A stretch of DNA of 64,000 nucleotides from Epiperipatus broadwayi (GCA_028023455.1 JAQFVV010006203.1:9582876-9646875); one strand, 5' to 3'; shown: positions 26,893 to 37,030, numbered from the stretch's first letter. The notes: generated by a model not told the origin, from the sequence alone. A program made the numbers and translations.

Positions 26893-26945
26893 TCCTCATC
26901 TCCAGACCAATTGGTTTTGAGCTTAATGGCCCACCTCAGTAAAGC
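26893..26945 (-). ncRNA. Hammerhead-like fold in element A, left arm
   Basis: Minus strand: helix I CTTTA/TGGAG, core CTGAGGT (position 9 T instead of A), helix II GGGC/GCTC around loop CATTAA. CAAAACC follows where CGAAACC is expected, then helix III on the palindrome ACCAATTGGT and cleavage C (26,905). Helices agree with a hammerhead, but A9 and G12 are altered, so I predict no or poor activity. CA in place of CG at 11.1/G12 fits CpG decay. Confidence 0.55.
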
Positions 26946-27190
26946 GCAAGTTGCACAGTTTGTGACTTGTTTTATTAATTATTATAAGTGTACCCTTGAA
27001 GGCTTTTGCAATGTAATATTGCTTTAGCTATTAATATATGATGAAACTGAACTGAGTTCAGACCCATATAGATATCTGGATTGTTAGGCTGAATTTGAAA
27101 ACATTTACATGTCTGAATAATTTAAGTTTTCAAACTGATAGTAACATATTAAATAAGTGCTCTAAGTTGGAGTTTTAGATCTAGTTTCTG

Positions 27191-27256
27191 AAATCCTAAC
27201 TTTTCACTGAGGTGGGTCATTAAGCTCAAGACCAATTGGTCTGGAAATAAGGATTT
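27191..27256 (+). ncRNA. Hammerhead-like fold in element A, right arm
   Basis: Outer helix I AAATCC/GGATTT, inner helix I TTTTCA/TGGAAA, core CTGAGGT at 27,207-27,213. Helix II is GGGT/GCTC with a final T-G wobble, and helix III is on ACCAATTGGT. The cleavage-site C is at 27,241. Compared with the left arm, helix I differs on both sides yet still pairs (compensatory change). A9 is T and the GAA box reads AAG, so the core is degraded. The fold is supported by pairing, activity is not. Confidence 0.6.
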
Positions 27257-27363
27257 TTACAATAGAGATTTTAAATTCTTTCTCTGTTGGCATTTATAAT
27301 TAAAGCTTGTTTGGAGCTAGTTTTAAGCTCCCTCTAGTGAACATTTTAGCACAAGCTTAAAAG

Positions 27364-27365
<2 letters not shown>

Positions 27366-27405
<40 letters not shown>
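27366..27405. repeat. TA microsatellite
   Basis: About 20 TA units; the counterpart in block B2 is at 56,154-56,181. Confidence 0.95.
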
Positions 27406-27407
<2 letters not shown>

Positions 27408-27774
27408 TTTTTAATATTTATTTATCTTTAGCCCTACTTTTTTATTTCAATTTGTTAACGCTTACAGCATCTGCTAAAGCTATGAAGTATTATTTGCAAA
27501 AACATTTACACCATCTGAAAAATCTAAATGACTTAAAAAATCTCCATTTTTTTCTCTTTTAGCTTCCCATTCCAATTCAAGTACGTTTTCAATATAAATA
27601 ATACATATAACATGTATACCAAAAGAAGCTTGTTTAGTAATTTAAAATAAATTTTTTTAAATATATCAACATAGTATGCTGAGCACTTGTTAGTCGAAAG
27701 CATGATCAGCATAATATGTTGATATATTTAACATTTCTAGTTTAAAGTATTGAACAAAATTTTCTTAGTATACA

Positions 27775-28195
27775 TGTTGTATTTTCCTGAACGTTTATAA
27801 TGATGGTGTTTTAGTTGTATTTATATATTGGACCATTTCCATAATCTAATATGAGTATTGAATGTCATTAAATTTTTTTTACATTATTTACATAGTCCAA
27901 ATACATTAAACTATTAGGTTCAATTGGTTAGATAATTACTATAAAATTCAAACACAAGTATCTAAGGGACCAGGTTCAATGTTCTTGTTAATACTGTCAC
28001 TATTAGACCAGCAACATCTGAAGAAGATAGGAAAATAATACCTCTTGAAACGAAGTGCATATACTAAACTGTATGATATTACTAACAGTTGAATGTATTT
28101 GGAATATTTAAATAAAGTTAAATTGTTCTAAAGACATTTAATATTCATATTAGATGACGGAGATAGTCCAATATATAAATACAAGTATACATGTT
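27775..28195 (+). mobile_element. S1 SINE with inverted tail copy at its 5' side
   Basis: tRNA-like head at 27,913 onward (GGTTCAATTGGTTAGATAA and box B-like GGTTCAATG). A hammerhead-like segment with CTGAAGA (28,018-28,024) and GAAAC (28,047-28,051) follows, then the conserved S1 tail with GATAGTCCAATATATAAATA. Upstream, 27,790-27,912 is the inverted complement of that tail. The orthologous insertion lies at 56,510-56,945 in block B2, so it predates the block duplication. Confidence 0.7.
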
Positions 28196-28924
28196 ATATG
28201 TATATTTATATTAAATTACATTTTTCCAGAAAAGTTTAAAAAGATTGGAATTATCAATTATTTTTTATAAAACTGATGAAAAAGTTTTAAGGATATGGAA
28301 TTATAATGTTTTAATCTTTTATCAATATTAATTTTCTTAGAAATTTAATCATTGCTGTTGCATTTTAATAAATATTCTTCAGAATGTGACAGTACCCTAG
28401 ATTTATATTTTGATGGTCCAAATGTTTCTTTATTATCTGTAAATCCAGAGCATAATGGTAGCTCATTTAATTGATCCTTCTAAAAAATCTTTCTCAAAGT
28501 ATGCATATCATGAACTATGTTAAAAATACTTTTAATCTTCCTCTTTTGATTTGTTGAATCCAAAATTCATTGTAAATAAGCTGTAATTTTGTTAGTAAGT
28601 ATTTTGTATAGAACTGATAGGAAACGCATAAGTCTCTGATTTCTAATGTTTTTTTTAGCACCTTACTTAAATATCGATATTATTACGCATTCTTTCAATC
28701 ATTTGTACATCTTTATCATTTAAACATTTGGTATATAGTTTCATCAACGATTTTAATTAAAATAAGAAAATCTAAAAAATCTGTTTACATGAAAATAGTA
28801 AATAACCCCATAGTCAACCTAGTGTGATAATCCACAATGTTTGGAAATTTAAGACATGAAAAAAGCAAAAGAATCTTCATAGACAAATCTATAAATTTCT
28901 ATAAACTTTTGCCTTTAACATAGT

Positions 28925-29215
28925 AGTCTAATTAGTTAGAATGTCAACTTAAGTTCAGAATTTGTGAACTGAAGAATTCCCAGTTCAATTCTAATCCTAA
29001 ATGAATTTTAATGATCAAACCAGAAATAAATGAAGATGAGGGGGTTACAATAACATTTGATCGTGATTAATATTAACTTACTTGTTTGTAATTTCTAAGA
29101 AAACTATAAATAAGTTAGAATTTTTGTAAAAATATTTAACACTTTTATTTAGATGATGGAAATAGTCCAAAAATAAATATAATATCACCATAGTAAACCT
29201 TCGGACAGTTATGGA
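28925..29215 (+). mobile_element. S1-related SINE variant
   Basis: Head with TAATTAGTTAGAATGTCAAC and box B-like CAGTTCAATTCTAATCC; the tail GATGATGGAAATAGTCCAA is shared with S1. The middle differs from typical S1 and I see no clear hammerhead. The B2 counterpart is at 58,025-58,320. Confidence 0.6.
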
Positions 29216-29570
29216 TAGCAGTGTATTATACTGTTTTAATTTTTTTCTCTGATTATATATTTTTCTGTTTGTGTTTACAAAAATTATTCTGCTTACAGAC
29301 CCTTAATCTTTTAAAACAGATGAAAATCTATTATTCTATAAGATATTTTGGTTAACTCAGTAACAATGAATAAATTATCTTTTATCTTTTTCTTTGAACT
29401 AAATCTATTTTGAATCGTTCTTTTATCCAAATCTTAAGTCTATCCATCATTTTCTAAGTAAATATTTTATACACTATGAAAATTATCATTAAGTAAAATA
29501 TTTTTCTTTATATTTATATAATTAATAATCTCAATCTTAAATTCTTCCAATCATCTGCATTCTTATTGTT

Positions 29571-29580
29571 ATTTAAAAAA
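29571..29580. repeat. TSD of R array 1, left copy
   Basis: ATTTAAAAAA, repeated at 31,658-31,667. The empty site in block B2 (58,737-58,752) reads ATTTAAAAATTTATTG with nothing between. Confidence 0.8.
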
Positions 29581-29688
29581 TTCAAAATACAGCAAAACTC
29601 TCCATATAGTAGTGCCATCTTCTGCTAACAAGAGCAATCAATGGATGCCAGAAGGCTTGTGCATAAAATCCCTATCTAGTGCCTACTC

Positions 29689-29747
29689 ATCCAATATCCC
29701 CAGACTAGTTTCTGGCTTGTGGCCTTCATCAGTGAGGAGCCTTGGAT
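29689..29747 (-). ncRNA. Hammerhead ribozyme HHR1, type I, family R
   Basis: Minus strand: outer helix I ATCCAA/TTGGAT, inner helix I TCCTCA/TGGGGA (one T-G wobble), core CTGATGA at 29,732-29,726. Helix II is GGC/GCC with loop CACAA and a flanking A-A pair. GAAA is at 29,712-29,709, helix III on palindromic ACTAGT, and the cleavage-site C at 29,703. All invariant core positions are present. Outside, AGTGC/GCACT extends the stem. Cleavage is expected between 29,703 and 29,702. The short helix III may require dimer formation. Confidence 0.9.
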
Positions 29748-30153
29748 CTGAGAGCACTGCACCTAGATCTTAGGATCTAATGCAACCCTCCAGCACCCAC
29801 CTTTTAACTCTATTTAACTACAAAACTATGAGAATGAAATTGAAAACACTATTAATATTTTCAATCCAAGCTCAATAGCTTATATAGTCATATGGGTCTG
29901 AACTCAATTCAGTACCCATACATTTTGGTGTCTTTGGCTCTTTAACAACCATAGCCACCACTATCCTATTAGGCAGGATTGGTATTAAACCACTAAACAT
30001 CACATGATCACTATCTCATACTAGCACAATAATTGTTATAAACAATTCAAAATACAGCAAAACTCTCCATATAGTAGTGTCATCTTGTGCTAACAAGAGC
30101 AATCAATGGATTCCAGAAGGCTTGTGCATAAAATCCCTATCTAGTGCCTACTC

Positions 30154-30212
30154 ATCCAATATCCCCAGACTAGTTTCTGGCTTGTGACCTTCATCAGTGA
30201 GGAGCCTTGGAT
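30154..30212 (-). ncRNA. Hammerhead ribozyme HHR2, type I, family R
   Basis: Same organisation as HHR1, with cleavage C at 30,168, CTGATGA at 30,197-30,191 and GAAA at 30,177-30,174. Helix II reads GGT/GCC, so the third pair is a T-G wobble instead of C-G: a substitution that keeps pairing. Confidence 0.9.
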
Positions 30213-30618
30213 CTGAGAGCACTGCACCTAGATCTTAGGATCTAATGCAACCCTCCAGCACCCACCTTTTAACTCTATTTAACTATAAAACTATGAGAAT
30301 GAAATTGAAAACACTATTAATATTTTCAATCCAAGTTCAATAGCTTATATAGTCATATAGGTCTGAACTCAATTCAGTACCCATACATTTTGGTGTCTTT
30401 GGCTCTTTAACAACCATAGCCACCACTATCCTATTAGGCAGGATTGGTATTAAACCACTAAACATCACATGATCACTATCTCATACTAGCACAATAATTG
30501 TTATAAACAATTCAAAATACAGCAAAACTCTCCATATAGTAGTGCCATCTTGTGCTAACAAGAGCAATCAATGGATGCCAGAAGGCTTGTGCATAAAATC
30601 CCTATCTAGTGCCTACTC

Positions 30619-30677
30619 ATCCAATATCCCCAGACTAGTTTCTGGCTTGTGGCCTTCATCAGTGAGGAGCCTTGGAT
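30619..30677 (-). ncRNA. Hammerhead ribozyme HHR3, type I, family R
   Basis: Identical to HHR1 through the catalytic part; cleavage C at 30,633, exactly 465 bp from HHR2. The only nearby change is one base outside the outer helix. Confidence 0.9.
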
Positions 30678-30976
30678 TTGAGAGCACTGCACCTAGATCT
30701 TAGGATCTAATGCAACCCTCCAGCATCCACCTTTTAACTCTATTTAACTACAAAACTATGAGAATGAAATTGAAAACACTATTAATATTTTCAATCCAAG
30801 CTCAATAGCTTATGTAGTCATATGGGTCTGAACTCAATTCAGTACCCATACATTTTGGTGTCTTTGGCTCTTTAACAACCATAGCCACAACTATTGAGTT
30901 TTGTAGTTAAATAGAGTTAAAAAGTGGGTGCTGGAGGGTTGCATTAGATCCTAAGATCTAGGTGCAGTGCTCTCAG

Positions 30977-31035
30977 ATCCAAGGCTCCTCACTGATGAAG
31001 GCCACAAGCCAGAAACTAGTCTGGGGATATTGGAT
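30977..31035 (+). ncRNA. Hammerhead ribozyme HHR4, type I, family R
   Basis: Plus strand: CTGATGA 30,992-30,998, GAAA 31,012-31,015, cleavage between C 31,021 and T 31,022. Helices are identical to HHR1. First ribozyme of the inverted (plus-strand) run. Confidence 0.9.
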
Positions 31036-31435
31036 GAGTAGGCACTAGATAGGGATTTTATGCCTTCTGGCATCCATTGATTGCTCTTGTTAGCACAAGA
31101 TGGCACTACTATATGGAGAGTTTTGCTGTCTTTTGAATTGTTTATAACAATTATTGTGCTAGTATGAGATAGTGATTATATGATGTTTAGTGGTTTAATA
31201 CCAATCCTGCCTAATAGGATAGTGGTGGCTATGGTTGTTAAAGAGCCAAAGACACCAAAATGTATGGGTACTGAATTGAGTTCAGACCCATATGACTATA
31301 TAAGCTATTGAACTTGGATTGAAAATATTAATAGTGTTTTCAATTTCATTCTCATAGTTTTGTAGTTAAATAGAGTTAAAAGGTGGGTGGTGGAGGTTTG
31401 CATTAGATCCTAAGATCTAGGTGCAGTGCTCTCAG

Positions 31436-31494
31436 ATTCAAGGCTCCTCACTGATGAAGGCCACAAGCCAGAAACTAGTCTGGAGATATTGGAT
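31436..31494 (+). ncRNA. Hammerhead ribozyme HHR5, type I, family R
   Basis: CTGATGA 31,451-31,457, GAAA 31,471-31,474, cleavage C 31,480. Outer helix is ATTCAA/TTGGAT with a T-G wobble. Inner helix I has a C-A mismatch (TCCTCA/TGGAGA), so it may be somewhat weaker than HHR1-4. Confidence 0.85.
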
Positions 31495-31657
31495 GTAAAG
31501 GCACTAGATAGGGATTTTATGCACAAGCCTTCTGGCATCCGTTGATTGCTCTTGTTAGCACAAGATGGCACTACTATATGGAGAGTTTTGCTGTATTTTG
31601 AATTGTTTATAACAATTATTGTGCTAGTATGAGATAGTGATCATGTGATGTTTAGTG

Positions 31658-31667
31658 ATTTAAAAAA
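31658..31667. repeat. TSD of R array 1, right copy
   Basis: ATTTAAAAAA, followed by host sequence resuming as ATATTG then a T run, matching block B2 at about 58,745. Confidence 0.8.
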
Positions 31668-32610
31668 ATATTGTTTTTTTTTTAAACTCAATCCTTAAAT
31701 ATCTTCTTTTTCAATTAACTTACCAGTTGGAAATAATCTATTTTTTTTGGTTTTTCTTTTTTAATCTATATATTATCTGTTCAAATTAGAATTCTTCAAT
31801 CTATGCCAAATTATTTATTAATTCATCCAGTATTTTTTAAGACCTTCCATATCACCATATATTTCTGTATTTAATGATATAACTTTTTTCTTCTTATTTT
31901 TCTTCAAAATTCATTTTCTAAATTTTCAGCAGTTAAATTACTCAACTTCTTATTAAATTTTCCCCATTTTCTATTAATTCTTTGTTTACCCATGTAACCT
32001 TTCTCCCTCCTCTCTCATTTGTTTCTTTATTGAACTTTTATTTTTATATTTTATTAATCATTTTTTGCAATATTATTCTATTATTCATAATATTAAATTC
32101 ATCATCCTTATGATTCTTTTCAACACATTACCAAAGCAGTTAAATTAAGTTGTCACCTCATATTTTTTAATATATCACTGCAAATATTTATATAAAGTTT
32201 AGTATTTAACCATTTAGATATTCCCAATGTTATCAATATTAAATTCTGATAATTACTAGATCAATTTTTTTCTTCACCAAAAATTGTCTTTTTTTTTTAA
32301 AAAAATATCTTCTAAAAAAAAAATATCTTCTAGTTAATTTTTATGTACCAATACTTAGTCAATAATATATTTTAAATTCTACTTTGATCATATAAACTCC
32401 CCATTATGTATTTTATTCAGATAACCAATTTTTATTTAATCATTCTCATTATATCATTTTTACAATATTTCCTCTTCATTTTTTTAGTTTTATTAATATG
32501 ACCCCTCATGTACAGATAATCCATTTAATACATATACAAGAGATGGGCAGACATCTCTACTATGTAATAACTGAATCACACAGGCTTATTATATACCCGT
32601 GTCTATATAT

Positions 32611-32726
32611 GGAATGCTCAAAGGCCACCCTGAGGCTGAGATTCTTGTACTTGAGGGGTCATATTGACCTTAGGTCAACATGGGTGTGACAAGAATCTTG
32701 GCCTCAGAGTGGCCTTTGAGCATTCC
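32611..32726. repeat. Long imperfect hairpin, about 39-bp arms
   Basis: Arms 32,611-32,649 and 32,689-32,726 are near-perfect inverted complements starting GGAATGCTCAAAGGCCAC. The loop contains a second small palindrome (TGACCTTAGGTCA). It lies in a piece (about 32,499-33,025) absent from block B2. A 13-bp inverted repeat (ATATGACCCCTCA) at 32,496 and 32,653 suggests an additional fold or a rearrangement junction. Confidence 0.8.
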
Positions 32727-32749
32727 ATCATCAGATTTTCAACTGGATG

Positions 32750-33020
32750 GAAGGTTGACGAGTTGGAGTGTGGAGTAGACTAAAGCCTGTCCATTAGAGT
32801 ATGAGGATTGGCTATCTTAATATATATATCTGAGCACTTACAGCATATATGTGTGGAGATGATAATCTGGACCAACTTATGATTGCTGGCTTAGCATGAA
32901 ATATGTATATTGGTGATTATTTATCTTTTCAACATATGTGTGTTCAAGTGTATCTGTGTTATGAGATAGTGTGGATAGTGGTGGGTCGTGTGAAAGTCTG
33001 TGCTCATATACCCTATATAT
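32750..33020 (+). mobile_element. S2-family repeat
   Basis: Plus-strand copy with a hammerhead-like motif at 32,871-32,914 followed by the tRNA-like part (ATGAGATAGTGTGG, GGTGGGTCGTGTGAAAGTCT). Inserted in block B1 only. Confidence 0.7.
32871..32914 (+). ncRNA. Hammerhead-like motif, S2 family, G5 changed
   Basis: Helix I ACCAA/TTGGT. The core is CTTATGA (G5 to T, an invariant position). Helix II is TTGCT/AGCAT with loop GGCTT, and GAAA at 32,898-32,901 is intact. Predicted inactive because of G5, but all helices are kept. Confidence 0.65.
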
Positions 33021-33429
33021 TTCAACTTATTTATATTTTTTATTCTAATACATATATAAGAAACATTTATTATATTAATAACTTTGATTTGTTAAAATAA
33101 TATTCTTATAACTATTTACTGGTATAATCTTTTCTAAAAGTTTTATCCCTGTTCATTTATTTATTTTTATCCTCATCCTTATTTTCCTCTAACATATTGT
33201 TTTCTCTAATGTTCGTTTCTACTTAGATCATTAAGATGTAATTTTTTTAGTACAGTAGTTAATATAATTTATCATGAAAAGTCATATATTATTTTTTTCT
33301 TCTTACCATCCCATCCATAACTAATCCATTTATTTAATCACTTTTCGACAAATTTATTTGTCGGATCAATACATTTCAAAATATCTAAAAGATTAACACT
33401 TTTTTTTCACATACATTTTAAGGTCATAT

Positions 33430-36400
33430 TTATTTCATATATCTAATTTAGACATAACATCCTCATCATTTCTTACTCAATTAATAATTATCTTTAATCT
33501 CATATTTATTTCATCAAATGATCTTTAACCACATATTCATTCATTCGTTAATATGATTTAACTATTTACTTGATCTGCCTTTACGCAAAAAAAACAACAA
33601 CATTACAACAATTATATCGAATTACAATTTAACTGCTGTTAAAAATTTAAGAGTAGAGTGGGTAATGTTTTCATTAAACAATTAAGAAATATTGATTTTT
33701 AATGTCATTAAAACTTATCTAAGAATTATTTTTTCATGCTTCCATGCTTTTAAAATAAAAAAGGGAGAATGTAAGTCATACTTTGCTCTTAGAAAATTTT
33801 TTATTATAATGATTATTCATATAGATAGATTTGGTATATAAAGAGGCACTGATTTCGGATGGAGAGAAATTTGAATAATTATCTTTTTTTTTTTTTAAAG
33901 ATTGTCAGTTTGATAATGGAAATTATAGATGACGTATTTTCCTTCACAATAGTATATCATACATTTAAGAAGAAAGTAACTCTACGAATAAACACGAGCA
34001 TCTGAATATTTATTTAATAAGAAAGAACTTATTCACGAATTTAATAACATTGTCATTTACTGTTAAATGCGCAACTAATTGTGAGTGTTTAAAAAGATTA
34101 ATTGAAACTTTGCTTAAAAGAGGGAGTACTAGTTAAGGTAATATAATAAAATAGTTTAGAAAGAGCATATTAATTAAATTAAAAGTTCTGTTTGACAATT
34201 TGTTAAATTAAAGTTTAGTACAATATTTGAAATATATAAACATTTAAAATATAGAAATCGATTTAATAATAAAAATAAAAAACGTTATCGACATGATTTA
34301 ATAATAGGGTTTTCTATATAAAAGATTGCATTTTCGAAAACAAAATCCAATTTAAAAAATACTAGAAAGTTGCAATATATGCGAGAAATGAAAGCATTTA
34401 AAATATATTGATAGTAAAGAGATTTTGAGTATGCAAAAAGTGTGTGAATATGATAAATAAGATAAAAAAGGATTTACTGAGCTTGACAATAAAGAGTCAA
34501 ATAGAAGCTATTTGAAAAAAATATTGGTAAACATCTTAAAATTATGTTAGATCTTAACACAATTAAGGTAATTAAAATAAATAATATAATGGAGACTATT
34601 AGACAAAAAATAATGAAATTAGAGAATAATATAGCAGAAACTGTAAGAAAGTAAAATCTTTTAGATGTGAAAGGTAATGGAATTAATAGAGAATATTTAA
34701 ATAAATTAAAGGGGGGAGGGGTAATCCATATTGATAGAATAAATTGGAGGATATGAAGATATATATATATATTAAAAGAAAATAAGGAGCAAGTAAATAT
34801 GGTTACATCTAACTGGGCAAAATGTCATAGTATTAGAAATAAACTAATAAAACATTTCAGTGGAATATTTTTAAATTGCTGGATAAAATATTTTCAAAAT
34901 GAAAAATTATGGTAGTTATGACAGAATGTAAAGATTAGTTTGAAAAGTTTGAAGGAAAAGGTCGGCATAATTGGATTACTTAGAAAATTTATCAATAGAT
35001 GCAATTTAAATAGAACTTGTTTTATTAATCATAAGAAAATTATGTGGGGATGTGGCATATGTTCTTGAATAAGTAGAATCCTTTTCTTAAGTTAAAAACA
35101 TAATACTTTTTAATAAAGATAGTGTACATTATGAAGAATGATGTGTAATAAATTTTGTTTGAACAATTTATGGTGGGAGGGGTCAAGTTGAAAAACCTAG
35201 AAAATTTTTAAAAAGTGTAATATTAAAAATTCTACAAAAGATAGACAACAAGTATTTTAAACATTTACTAACAACTACAGGGCTGCTGCATTATGGAATA
35301 TAAATTTTGGTTCTCCTGGTCTCATGAATAAAGCTGATCTGAGTGCACTATGATGAAACATGACCTCCCATTTATCAAGGCCCCGGTGCTATATGATCTA
35401 TGTCTTTTGCCAAAATAAAAAAATTAAACATTTTATCACATACTAAATGGAATTACATTTCACCAAAGCTTTTAATGTATAAATCCTACAATGAATATCA
35501 TATGCAAAGTAATTTAATTGCTGAAGCACTGATTGTGCTGTAATGCAGATTTTTCAGTTAAGTTTTAATGTGAAATCAACTCTTCATTAGCATTTTTATG
35601 TATTGAATCAGACTTTGCAAAATAATAATAAAATTATGTGAATGTTATTAACGGATTGCAATAAAGAATTGAAAAAAAAATAAAATATATATTTTTGTTA
35701 TTATATGTATTTTGTTTTGTCAACATTGATTCAAACTCATATTTATAACAAATAAGCAATTATTTATATATTATAAGTAGCAATTTGTGTAATTTTAATA
35801 AATCTATTTTTGCAAGTTAGACCATTTATTTTTTAAATATTTAAATGTTTTTCATCACATGAAATGACCTGTCCCATCCATAAAATAAAATTACTTAATT
35901 AAAACAAAATGAATTTTATATAATTTTGTTAAACAAAACACCCAATAGGATACTAAAATTATTTACACTTTTTATTTGCATAAAACTCTGCAGACTTTGG
36001 TGGCCAAATAACAATCAGTTTTACTAGGTTGATTTTAGCCAAACTTTTAATTTTAAAGTTCAAAAATAACTTCAGAATCTATCATGCATAAATTATGCTT
36101 TTTATTAAAAAATTAGCTTTTCAGTCTCAAATGTTTGTTTACTAATAGACATTTTTTTTTCTATGTTGTTATTTCAGCTTAACTTACTCAAGTTATATAG
36201 CCAAGTATCTAGGAATTTTAAGAATTTACTTTAAAGGAAAAAAAATTTCACTTACATTGTTTATTCGATAAATTCTTAGAAGCCATTATACCACACCTTG
36301 TATTTTCTTTTGTTTAATGATAGATTATAATAAGTGAAAAAAATATCAAGCAATTAGTTTCTTCCACTAGAATAGATAAAATATTTTGTAGGCACTTTTA

Positions 36401-36730
36401 GTAGAACAAATTCTCATGATATTAAGATGCTTGGAATCAATAGATAATAATAGGATTTTTATTATTATTAACTAGAAATGAACAATCCACCTACACTTAT
36501 GGTTATTAATAGTCAATGAAACAAACACAAACTAGTCTTGTGTTATGAGTAATAGATTTAATATATAATGATATTGTGACCATGTGTGTGGCAAATATAG
36601 TATAGCACCTGGTTTTTATTAATGTGGCTGCAACACTTTGATATTGTGTAAAATAAATTTAATTTGCAAGTGACAGATAACAATACATGGATATAATGTC
36701 ACGGCTGAAGTAAGAACAATTATGAACTAT
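33430..36730. other. Block B1 sequence without recognised gene
   Basis: Shared with block B2. Contains purine-rich plus-strand stretches (about 34.4-35.3 kb) that translate in short broken frames, for example SNWAKCHSIRNKLIKHFS. I do not recognise the family. Segment 34,430-34,740 is missing from B2. Confidence 0.5.
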
Positions 36731-36739
36731 TACTTAAAG

Positions 36740-37030
36740 TAGAGGGATTTGAACTTAGAATATTCACTCTATATTCATCCCCCACTCCATCTCAAACATC
36801 TGATACACATGATCACATTCAAGTAAAAGGATAGATGATTTCCAATATATGTAATTTTGTGCAGAAGTAGCACTTACCACTTGGGCCAGATCATTATCTC
36901 CCACACTTATTTACAGTCAATGCTCAGTTTATATTAAGATAAAAATTCCTTAAACTTTAATGGACAGGCTTCAATTTTCTCATCCTTCCACTGAGTGAAC
37001 CATCAATTTAATGATGAAATGTTCAGAGGC
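36740..37030 (-). mobile_element. S2-family repeat, degraded
   Basis: Minus-strand tRNA-like segment with box B-like AAGTTCAAATCCC (about 36,755) and a ruined hammerhead (GTGGTAA for CTGATGA) at about 36,856-36,895. Orthologous copy at 63,740-64,000. Confidence 0.6.

Larger units (their letters stand above)
26829..27365. mobile_element. Element A: inverted-repeat element with hammerhead-like arms
   Basis: Absent from block B2, which continues differently after CTGATGAAG. Left arm 26,829-26,943 is the inverted complement of right arm 27,203-27,317, both bounded by GCTCCAAACAAGC. Each arm contains a hammerhead-like fold reading outward-to-inward on its own strand. The interior holds CTGAACTGAGTTCAGACCC at about 27,047, a segment also present in family R units (CTGAATTGAGTTCAGACCC). 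The right boundary is uncertain because the unit seems to continue to the TA run at 27,366. The inverted layout mirrors that of family R. Confidence 0.7.
26258..28770 (-). pseudogene. RTE-type LINE, second subfamily, heavily decayed
   Basis: The minus strand ends in a (CAT)n run (plus-strand reading) at 26,258-26,283, the RTE 3' signature. At about 26.3-26.8 kb the 3' part parallels the RTE at 8.2-8.8 kb (for example ATCTATTATCATCTCTT followed by the AATTTCATCCATTATA block). At 28,760-28,440 the translation shows the start of RT: PNDWNNAVIISIF followed by a 'LEIRDL+LISVLYKILT' block, equivalent to the 'NYRPISLLS..YK' motif. SINE S1 and element A are nested in it. It is far too broken to be active. 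Confidence 0.65.
29581..31657. mobile_element. R family (retrozyme-like) array 1: three minus plus two plus units
   Basis: A 2,077-bp insertion. From 29,581 to about 30,893 lie 2.8 units on the minus strand; from about 30,894 to 31,657 lie 1.65 units on the plus strand. Ribozyme cleavage sites are spaced 465 and 465 bp in the first part and 459 bp in the second (one unit lacks 6 bp near 31,062). Each unit carries a type I hammerhead inside a long self-pairing stretch. No protein is encoded. The block B2 counterpart is uninterrupted, proving insertion. Size, tandem units and ribozymes fit metazoan retrozymes. The head-to-head inversion recalls Penelope-like insertions, whose enzyme is the suggested partner (inference). 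Confidence 0.88.
29281..33400 (-). pseudogene. LINE-like coding remnant split by R and S2 insertions
   Basis: After removing 29,581-31,657 and about 32.5-33.02 kb, the minus strand yields KWGKFNKKLSNLTAENLENE, then FQLVS, then NNNKNADDWKN followed by LRLLIIYKYKEK. The ADDWKN...IYK piece is like the segment before the RT fingers of RTE-type elements. Block B2 shows the same at about 58.4-59.9 kb. Boundaries and clade are uncertain. Confidence 0.4.
26160..37030. repeat. Duplicated block B1 (counterpart of 55.4-64.0 kb)
   Basis: From ATGAAACAATGATTAGAAAG at 26,162 to at least 36,960 this aligns in the same orientation with 55,417 to the window end. Copy-specific insertions account for most of the length difference. 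In B1 these are element A, the R array (29,581-31,657) and the hairpin/S2 piece (32.5-33.0 kb). In B2 they are the stretches at 57.66-58.01 and 62.97-63.25 kb. Substitutions are spread throughout, so the copies are old enough to serve as empty-site controls for each other. Confidence 0.85.

Noticed and set aside
29581-31657. CRISPR array or satellite DNA
   Set aside because: Units of 465 bp without spacers are not CRISPR; only a few units, an orientation switch, TSDs and an empty site argue for a retroelement insertion rather than satellite.
29581-31657. MITE or DNA transposon
   Set aside because: No terminal motif shared by both ends, TSDs of 10 and 13 bp differ in length, and unit number varies; the hammerheads explain the structure better.
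32700-32745. CTGATGATGG near the hairpin as another hammerhead (minus strand)
   Set aside because: No GAAA box at a suitable distance and no pairing helices.
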